Assembly: GCA_019448385.1 (NCBI GenBank)
Contig: JAGTXO010000024.1
Coordinates: 288,001-352,000, forward strand
Direction of reading: 5' to 3'
From: Diacronema lutheri
Lineage: Eukaryota; Haptophyta; Pavlovophyceae; Pavlovales; Pavlovaceae
Length of the DNA: 64,000 bases
Both the position numbers and the translations under genes were made by a program. Position 1 is the first letter of the stretch, and each line of letters begins with the position of its first letter. A model generated the notes under the pieces. It was given only the letters and a program-made list of their open reading frames with translations. It had not been told where the DNA came from and ran no database searches. Below, in pieces: positions 57,608-64,000 of the stretch.

Positions 57608-59078
57608 TTATGCTGCGCCGACAATGAGCTGTGGGCAACCGCTCGCGTTGTAGGCGAAGACGACCAGAGTGCTGAACCCTCGGTCGAGCGGCGCCGTCAA
57701 CTCGGCGATTTTCGCCCAGCGGCCTCCGAGCTGCCTGAGCCTCGCGCGCGCGCACGCGAGTTGCTGCACCGAGGCTGCGACGCAGCGCGCGCGCAGCTGT
57801 GCGGACATGAGCGACGGATCGTCAGCACTGCGCCCGCCGAACGCCTGCAAGAGGCCTGTGTGCCAGGTGATCGACTTGCGTGCGCAAACGCCGTTTTCCT
57901 TGATCGTCGCGTCGGAGAGCCCCGTCGCATTCAAAAGAGCGCACATGTTGCGGCCATACGGCTTTTTGTACATGTGCGCAAGGCGGTAGCGCCACTGCCA
58001 CCGCTGCTTCGGCTCCGCGCCCGCCATCAACGCTGCCGATGCCGCCACGCGCGCGTTCGCCGAGGCACGCGCCACGCCCTCGCTCGCCGTCACGGGTGGC
58101 AGGCAGCGCACGTCGATGCCGTACGGCCAGCTCCTTCGCACCCGGTACATGTGGAAGAAAAAACCCTGAGGGCGAGCCGGGCGCCATGCAGGCCGGGCGA
58201 GGGGAGGCGCTGCGGCGCGTGCGGCTTGACGGGCGGGCGAGCGGCTCGCTGCGGCTCCGCGCGCGCGGCGCGTGCAGCGGGAGGCGCGGTGGCGCGGCGC
58301 GCCGGAGTGCGCGCACCTGGTCGAGCATCGCGCCGTGAAAATTCCACTTGCCCTCTGAGACCCACAATGCCTTTGCATGGTCTCTGCCATCGTCGAGCAT
58401 GACCACGTCGGTGCGCGGCACGACGTCGAGCGGGCGACCGAGGAGATCCCAGCCCGCGTCGACGGACCAGGCCCTGTCCGCGCGCGCGAGCAGCCGCACG
58501 CCCTCCTCGTACAAGCTACGGTTCGGCCGAAGCAGCATGAAGCCGGCGTTGATGGGCGACGAGTGGTCTGGGTACGACGCGAGGTGCGCGCCGACGCCAC
58601 GCATGCGCGCGAACGCGTCGAGCCACTCGTCGGCGACGGCATCGGCAAAAGGCTCGAGCGTCGGTAGAAACACGTCCATGTCCAGGTCGAGCGCACACAC
58701 ATACTCGGCGTCGACGAGCGAGACGGCAGCCCACTTTTGGAGCGTGACCACGAGCGTGCGCGAAAAGGTGGACGGCGCGTGCGCCTGAGTTTGCGCGAGC
58801 TCGTCGGGCAGGGCAGCGTGGATGCGCACTGTCACGTTCGAGCGCGTCTCAGTCACGCCCGCCGGCATGAGCGTCGTGTACACGTCGAGCGCAACGTCGC
58901 GCCCAGATCGCCGTTCGATCGCCATGCCGAGCCGCGCTGCTCGCAGCATCCAGTACGCGAGCGCGTGCACGTTAGGCTTGTGGATGTTTAGCTCAATGGG
59001 CCCGCGCTTCGCGTCCTTGTGCACGATGGCCAGTAGGAAGAGGCTCAGCAGAAAGGGCGGCCGCGCGTGCTCTCCCAT
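57608..59078 (-). CDS. Secretory-pathway glycosyltransferase (GT8-like)
   Basis: Exons 59078-58317 and 58165-57608; a 151-nt GT-AG intron joins AMLDQ to GFFFHMYRVR in phase 0. The hydrophobic N-terminus FLLSLFLLAIVHKD is a signal anchor. ALDLDMDVFLP gives the DxD metal/nucleotide-sugar motif, SPINAGFMLLRPNRSLYEEG is the N-x-G-x-x-x-x-x-P block of GT8-type enzymes, and WNFHGAMLDQ is the late motif. The C-terminal exon has conserved Cys (CALLNATGLSD, CARKSITWHTG). Sequons support a Golgi/ER location. Stop TAA. An ACTAACGACGCTT element lies 47 bp upstream of the ATG. Confidence 0.8.
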
Positions 59079-59124
59079 GGTACTTATAACTGTGTTCCGT
59101 TAACAGCTGGACCGTAGGTCTCTA

Positions 59125-59250
59125 ATCTCTTTGTTCTGATGTTCCTGATGTTGCGTGCGCCCTTTCGCTCGCTCCGTTTGTCCAGCCTCGGCCCCGTGCG
59201 CGCCCCTCCTGCTGACCCGCCTGTAAGCGTCGTTAGTATCTCTTTGTTCT
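59125..59250 (-). mobile_element. ACTAACGACGCTT element with 13-bp target duplication
   Basis: ATCTCTTTGTTCT at 59125-59137 and 59238-59250 flanks a 100-bp insert that on the minus strand starts ACTAACGACGCTTACAGG (sharing one base with the repeat) and matches about 92 bp of the 16.5-kb copy. It lies in the upstream region of the glycosyltransferase gene. Confidence 0.85.
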
Positions 59251-59402
59251 CCGGTGTGCAAAGACGTTTCTTAATTAACTAACGGCGCTCACGTCAGGAC
59301 AGCGGGGTCAGCACCAGCTGCGGGGGAATCGAGTAGCCAAACCGGGGGGCGGGGGGCCGTTTCTCCGTCGGCCGGACTATGAGAGTACCCCACCGTGCAG
59401 GA

Positions 59403-59686
59403 TGTCGGCATTGCGTCTGTGTTGCATGTGTTGCATGTGTGTGTGTGTGAGGCGCATGGCGGACGTCCGTCCGAGGACCCCGCGCATCCGGCGTTATCCA
59501 ACGCTCGCCGGGGGTCTATTTGGCGGATGTCAGTTGGATACTCATGAGATCCGCTGTCTTAACGGAGACGAGAAGAAACGAAGACCGCGCTCGGCCAGGC
59601 CGAGCACTTGGTGGCGCTCGACTCGCCTGGTCAGCCCATCGGGGACAGGGAGTCGGAGTGAGCTAAGTTGATCGGGAAGTCTAGCA
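59403..59686 (+). mobile_element. LTR of the same copia family, old solo copy
   Basis: TGTCGGCATTGCGTCTGTG at the start, GGGAAGTCTAGCA at the end, internal CGCTCGGCCAGGCCGAGCAC. No clear target duplication. A diverged fossil. Confidence 0.75.
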
Positions 59687-59859
59687 AACAGTTCGGCCAG
59701 TTGGCCAAACCGTTGGCCCAACTGTGCACGTGCCCGGAGCCCCGGACTGTGCTGGACCTTGTCCGGAAACGCTGTCGCACTCAGTCACTCTCAGACTCAG
59801 AGTCGTCACTGGCGGCCGCTGGCTCATTGACATTGAATCTCTACCCTGAGAGGTCGGGG

Positions 59860-60119
59860 TGCTAGACTTCCCGATCAACTTGTCGACGCAGTAGCTCACT
59901 CCGACTCCCTGTCCCCGATGGGCGGACCAGGCGAGTCGAGCGCCACCTAGTGCTCGGCCTGGCCGAGCGCGGTCTTCGTTTCTTTCCGTCTTCGTTAAGA
60001 CACCGAATCGCCCAAAAGGCGCGAGCGAAACGTTTCGCTGGCCACCAGTGGGATCCGTCGTGTGTGTCACACGGACATGCTGTCACACTCACACATGCAG
60101 CACAGACACAATGCCAACA
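59860..60119 (-). mobile_element. Solo LTR, copia family, with CGGGG target duplication
   Basis: The 260-bp LTR (minus strand) is flanked by CGGGG at 59855-59859 and 60120-60124. Same family as the LTR beside the 57-kb fossil. It interrupts a hAT-like region. Confidence 0.88.
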
Positions 60120-60651
60120 CGGGGTGCGCAGTGCGCTCCGCGCACGTGCTCCATGAAGCCAAAGTTGATGCGCAGGAGGCAGAGCATCTCGAGCTCCTCC
60201 TCGCCAAGGGGGTGTTGCCGGATGACAAGGAGGGTGTCGCCAAGGAGTGCTGCTCGGCTTCGGAGAGCGTCATCATCCCGTCGAGGGACGTCTGCTTGGC
60301 CTTGCCCGCCGCCGCCGTTGCCGTCGCAGCTTGGCCGGCCACCAATGCCATCGACGCGACGCGCGACGAGCGCGCCACCGCGGAGCGATGCAACGATTGC
60401 TCGGCCACAGTCGAGGTGGGGTGCTCCGCCCCCATGTGCCTGACCGCCGGCGTCGTGACCCACGCGCCGTCAGTCCCGTCCTTGTTCTTGACACCGCGGT
60501 TGATCTGGACGGCGTGGTCGCAGCGCCGACCCGCGTCCAAGGCAAAGCAGCAGACGTGCGTCGGCATGTACGCGGAGTCCAACAACTTCCCCATGCCATT
60601 GCGTGGAGGCGGGCGACGCCCTCGGCTGTGAGCGGCCGAAAGACCTGCCAC
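60120..60651 (-). pseudogene. BED zinc-finger / hAT transposase N-terminal fragment
   Basis: The minus-strand frame gives CCFALDAGRRCDHAVQINRG, then WVTTPAVRHMGAEHP, matching the C-x-C...H-x4-H layout and linker of BED fingers that open hAT transposases. A Gln/Ser-rich linker (KAKQTSLDGMMTLSEAEQHS) follows, and a neighbouring frame has EELEMLCLLRINFGF, like the start of the hAT core. No DDE catalytic part is seen. A truncated copy, cut on its left by the solo LTR. Confidence 0.45.
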
Positions 60652-61181
60652 ACGCTCGACTACGATCCTCGCTTACCCGTGACGACGGGGGGCGCCGTCG
60701 TACAGCAGGCTGGGAACGGAGCATGCCGGTCCGCGGCGGTCACAGCAGCCAAGCCAGAAGCTAGCATCGACGTCGGCGTCGTAGTCGCCAGGCTCAGCGT
60801 CGACGTCGCCATAGATGTCGATGTCGGCGGCGCCCCCGCCGGCGAACAATCATATCGACGGCATCATGCATCTCCGACTTCCCCAGCCCCGTGCCCCGCG
60901 GACTCTCCCCGAGGGCTGCGTAGTTTGCCAAACAGTTGGGCCAACCGAGGCTCAACCAAACAGTTTGGCCAACTGTTTGCCGGGAGGTCTGTCGAGCACC
61001 GTCAACCAAACGTTGGCAAACGGGCTGTTTGGCAAATGCGTTGGCCAAACTGTTTGCTGTTTGGCCAACACTTTTTTAGCCAAACGCCGAACACGTGACT
61101 GGAGCCTCGCGCGCCAAGGGCCAGGGGCGCCCCAGACCACCAAAATGGCGCCAAGGTGAGGCTCGAACACGTCGGACGCGG

Positions 61182-62384
61182 ATGCTGAAGCGGAGCAACG
61201 CCAAGCGCAAGCAGATTGACGAGCGGGCGCGCGCGCTCGCGGCCGCGACGGCCGTGCGCGCGTCGCCCGTGGCATGCTACGAGCCGCCGCGCTTCGACGG
61301 CTTGCTCAGGCTGCCGCTCGCGCCGATCGGCGACGATGCGCGCCTGCCGCGCGCGCGCGTCGTGCTGCCCGAGGACGAAGACGCGTGGCTCTTTGCGCGC
61401 GCGCCGACCGACGGCGAGGCGTCCGCGCGTGCGGACGAGTCGTGCTCCGCTCCCTACCGCTTCCCGCCGCCGCCGCGCGCGCTCGTCGAGAGCGCCGACC
61501 GCGCCTACTACGAGCTGCGCGCACGCGCCGCGCTACTCGAACGCCAGTTCGGCGAGGGCGCGCGGCCACGCTCGACGCCACCGCCCGCGTGCGCGCGCTC
61601 GGTGGCGGAGCCGGCGCTGCAGAGCGCGGCCAAGCCGACGATCGCCGATGGCGCGCTCGGTCGAGCCGCGCCTCCGGCCATACGCGCGCCCGCGGCGGCC
61701 GCGCTCGTTGGCCCGTGCGCGCCGAGCGGCGATGGGCGCGCGGCAGTGGGCGAGCGGATCCTGATCGACTGCAGCTCCTCGCCTGACCCTTCTCCCACCG
61801 CCTCGCCGCAGCGCGCGGTCGCGCGCGCAACGGCGCCGCCGCTCGACGCGCGCGCGCGCGCACATGCGGCCGCTGGCGGCGTGCGCGAGCGCGCGGCGTG
61901 CGCGCGCGACGCGCAGGGCGCGCGCGCTGCGCCTCCTCGGCCGAGCGCGCCGCCCGTCCCACCGCGCCTGACGCCGTGGGCGCTCGCCGCGGGCGCGCGC
62001 GCAGCGAACGCTGCGCCGCGCGCACAGGCCGCGGCCGCGCGCGCGCCGTGCGCGGCCGGCGGCGCCGGTCGTTCGGCGCAGCAGCGCAACGTTGCGCCGA
62101 TGGCTGCCGAACGATGGCTGCCGGCGCAGCAGCGCAGCGCGCTCGCATGCCCGTCGTTCCTCGGCGCTCCGATGGCTGCCGCCCACTCGCACGCCGCCGC
62201 CGCACGCGCGCCGCCGGCCGCGAGCGCGGCCGTGCGTTGCGCCGAGGCGGCGACGGCGAGCTGCCCCGTGTGCGGCGCGCAGGCGCCGCGCGGCGCGTGC
62301 GGCGACTGGCTCGAGCGGCACCAGAGCGAGTGCTTTGCGCTCGGCGTCGGAGGGCTCGACGATTTCTTCGCGGTTGACTTTTGA
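61182..62384 (+). CDS. Hypothetical protein with C-terminal zinc finger
   Basis: An open frame of about 400 aa (an in-frame Met at 61095 would add 29). The N-terminal basic helix MLKRSNAKRKQIDERARALA is followed by ACYEPPRFDGLLRLPLAPIG, EDEDAWLFARAP and ADRAYYELRARAALLERQFG, which look conserved and folded. A long Ala/Pro-rich disordered region follows. The C-terminus, SCPVCGAQAPRGACGDWLER then HQSECFALG and DFFAVDF, is a C2HC-type finger like the ubiquitin-binding UBZ4 type (CPVC...H-x3-C). Possible DNA-repair or ubiquitin role; family not established. Confidence 0.55.
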   Translation: MLKRSNAKRKQIDERARALAAATAVRASPVACYEPPRFDGLLRLPLAPIGDDARLPRARVVLPEDEDAWLFARAPTDGEASARADESCSAPYRFPPPPRALVESADRAYYELRARAALLERQFGEGARPRSTPPPACARSVAEPALQSAAKPTIADGALGRAAPPAIRAPAAAALVGPCAPSGDGRAAVGERILIDCSSSPDPSPTASPQRAVARATAPPLDARARAHAAAGGVRERAACARDAQGARAAPPRPSAPPVPPRLTPWALAAGARAANAAPRAQAAAARAPCAAGGAGRSAQQRNVAPMAAERWLPAQQRSALACPSFLGAPMAAAHSHAAAARAPPAASAAVRCAEAATASCPVCGAQAPRGACGDWLERHQSECFALGVGGLDDFFAVDF

Positions 62385-62429
62385 GGAGCGCGCGCCGCGA
62401 TGACGATGGGTGACCGAGCACGTGGACTA

Positions 62430-62575
62430 ATGCTCCGTATATACGGTTTGTCCGAATCCGATGGGTGTGCCACTTGGGCACACCCCCTTGCGCGTGTTTG
62501 GGAAGGGGCGTGAGCCCCCTGATGCGCGCGCGAAGGGCGACGGTGTAGCCTCGAATTGCCTACCAGTGTAGGCTT
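62430..62575 (-). ncRNA. Candidate Fanzor-3 right end / guide-RNA scaffold
   Basis: Downstream of Fanzor-3: a 12-bp palindrome CCGTATATACGG (62435-62446), AATCCGATG (62455-62463), a perfect 9-bp hairpin GGGTGTGCC/GGCACACCC (62463-62485), a second hairpin GGGGC/GCCCC (62505-62518) and a third GCCTAC/GTAGGC (62558-62573). The order AT box, AATCCGATG, hairpin is the same as beside Fanzor-1. RNA function is inferred. Confidence 0.5.
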
Positions 62576-63318
62576 GGGGACAATGCCGTGTACACGACGT
62601 CCTGGCGAGCGCGCGCAGCCTGAGCGTATCGGTCACCACACGGGCGCCCAGCGGTCCTCGCCTCGCCGCCACCGTGGGCGACGCTGCGTCGCCACGCGGA
62701 AGCAGTGCTGCGCGGCGGCGCGAACAGCGCCACCGCGTCTGCAGCGCGAACGAACGCCTGCGCACAGCCACGCGGGACACAAGCTCGGGTCGGCTGGCGC
62801 GAGGATGCGCGAAGGGCCGGCCGGATGCGCGATGGCGCGCGCGCGCACCCGGTGCGCTCTCGCGGAACGGCCCCTCTCGCACAAGGCGCTGGACCAGGCC
62901 GGCTTGGCACGCCCTGTGCGACAGTGGGCGGTCGCGCCGGCAAATGCGATCGGGCGCTGGTGGGTGGGCCCAAGGGCCGAGCGCACGGGCGCACACGCAA
63001 CACCGCGTGGCGCGCGCGCGGCGCAGCTCGCTGCAGCAGGCGCGCGTCGTCGCACCTGCCTGCGCTTACGCGCGCGCGTCCATCGTCGACGCCTGTTCAA
63101 CCTCATGCCATGCCCGCCCCCTCCCCCGGCCCCTCGCCTTGCCAGCCCCACATCCCCCCCAACCCCCCCCCCCAAGCCGCGCCAACGGGCGAACAGTCTC
63201 ACGGCACGAAGAGCGTTCTCCGCGCAATCGGCCGTCTCGCGACGCACAGGTCGCGGCACGGTCGTCGGTGCTGACGGTCGCCACGGCCGCTGCTCGCGCA
63301 GCGGCCGCAGCAGCCACG
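62576..63318. other. Fanzor-3 downstream region, no gene seen
   Basis: Lies between the Fanzor-3 stop and its candidate right end. GC-rich with C tracts near 63113-63176. Open frames are composition artefacts. Confidence 0.4.
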
Positions 63319-63416
63319 TCACCCGCCGTCGTCGCCATCGCTGCCACTCTCGTCGTCGTCGTCGCTGCCGCCCTCGTCGCCATCGCCAGCGCCATCGTCG
63401 CCGCCGTCACCGTCGC

Positions 63417-63447
<31 letters not shown>

Positions 63448-64000
63448 GTCGTCGTCATCGTCGTCGCCGCCGCCGCCGCCGCCGTCGTCGGCACGCGCCT
63501 CCCACACGGCTCGCACCAGCTCCCAGCGATCGGGCGTCGAGGTGATGTCGTCGGCCCGCCCGTCGAGCTGCGCGATCATGTCGAGCACGTCGTGGTAGAT
63601 GCCGCGCGCGCCCGCCAGGTCGCGGTGCTCCACCATGCGCCCACCGTCGCAGCGCGGGCAGCGCAAGAGCGCGTGGACCTTGCGTGCTGAGCCGCGAGCG
63701 GCCGGCAGAAAGTCCTGCTCGACGACCGCGCAGCAGCGCTGCAGCTTGCCCGGCGCGACCTCGCGCACGCGCGAGCAGTGCATGCTCGTGTACGGCTCGG
63801 GCACGTAGACCACCGCCACGCCGCGCGCGCGCAGCGCGCGCGTCACGCCGACGACGAAGGCGGGCGGCGCGCCCTTTGGGTGCGCGCCCGGCCGCCCGCG
63901 GCCACGCATGCGGCCGGCGCGCTGGTCGCGCAGCCAGTCGCCGACGCAGACGAGCAGCTGCGACTTCTTCACGCCGTCGACGCAGTGCGCCCCGATGACC
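63319..64000 (-). CDS. Fanzor-3, C-terminal half (cut by window edge)
   Basis: The gene runs out of the window at 64000, so RuvC-I and the N-terminal domains are not visible. Present: AHCVDGVKKSQLLVCVGDWL and HPKGAPPAFVVGVTRALRAR, closely matching Fanzor-1 (AHCVDGVTRDRLVACVGKWL; QPKGAPPAFHVG), RuvC-II VYVPEPYTSMHCSRVREV, zinc ribbon (MHCS, QRCC, CPRCDGG), RuvC-III VEHRDLAGARGIYHDVLDMI, then ITSTPDRWELVRAVWEARAD and an acidic Gly/Asp tail encoded by trinucleotide repeats to TGA at 63319. The visible part is in one frame, so this may be the best-preserved copy in the window. Confidence 0.88.
63330..63485. repeat. CGTCGT/CGCCGC trinucleotide array in the Fanzor-3 tail
   Basis: Near-continuous GTC/GCC triplets encode the Asp/Gly tail on the minus strand. 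Similar triplet-rich tails occur in Fanzor-1 (18.1-18.3 kb) and the 2.4-kb relic. Confidence 0.85.

Larger units (their letters stand above)
59687..61085. mobile_element. hAT-like region with GTTTGGCCAAAC motif arrays at both ends
   Basis: Clusters of short palindromic motifs (TTGGCCAAAC, AACAGTTTGGCCAACTGTTT) lie at 59687-59725 and 60925-61085 and nowhere else. Between them are a BED-finger ORF fragment and the solo LTR. Motif arrays at the ends are common in hAT and other DNA transposons, where they bind transposase. Boundaries are approximate. Confidence 0.45.

Noticed and set aside
1-64000. tRNA or rRNA genes
   Set aside because: No convincing cloverleaf box A/box B pair or rRNA core sequence was noticed on either strand; a tRNAscan run would settle it.

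Overview
This window is nuclear DNA from a very GC-rich single-celled eukaryote, most likely a microalga. Haptophytes or pelagophytes would fit, but the sequence alone does not decide. Evidence: spliced genes for TOR kinase, the largest subunit of RNA polymerase III (RPC1), organellar PheRS, an SR140/U2SURP splicing factor, p23, Mpv17 and a UGA-encoded selenoprotein W. Introns are mostly 95-270 nt, are built of self-complementary GCGCGC runs, and several use GC-AG borders. Main stops are TGA, with TAG and TAA also used.

Layout. 1-4.7 kb: 3' part of TOR, a small Fanzor-tail relic, then a UCH deubiquitinase head-to-head with a BSD-domain protein. 4.8-16.4 kb: a tiny membrane ORF, a secreted glycosyltransferase-like protein, selenoprotein W, a multipass membrane protein head-to-head with an Mpv17/PMP22 protein, a helical-repeat plus PP2C gene whose 3' part is replaced by repeat DNA, and a sulfotransferase. 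17.6-35.6 kb: an 18-kb island. It has two outward-pointing Fanzor nuclease genes at its ends, each followed by a hairpin next to a TATATAC box. Between them lie two head-to-head giant ORF arms with a chromodomain and many degenerate protease-like modules. 35.6-41.2 kb: a CAMK/SnRK-type kinase missing its first exon, a second sulfotransferase-like gene, a repeat cluster (189-bp satellite plus a dispersed element), and an unknown membrane gene. 41.2-56.7 kb: a dense housekeeping block (U2SURP, PheRS, RPC1, p23, an APC-type transporter, a methyltransferase). 56.7-64 kb: Ty1/copia fossils and solo LTRs, a glycosyltransferase, a hAT-like BED fragment, a hypothetical zinc-finger protein and the 3' half of a third Fanzor gene.

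The most interesting system is the Fanzor family: two complete-looking but frame-damaged copies flanking a multi-gene island, one edge-truncated copy and one tail relic. Two copies share the 9-mer AATCCGATG beside a perfect hairpin downstream of the gene, which is where Fanzor guide RNAs are expected. One copy may be fused to a chromodomain and both to arrays of protease-like folds.

A second theme is a dispersed element beginning (A)CTAACGACGCTT. It has inserted with 12-14 bp target duplications just upstream of secretory-pathway genes. A third is extreme compaction: several divergent gene pairs share promoters of only about 35-60 bp.
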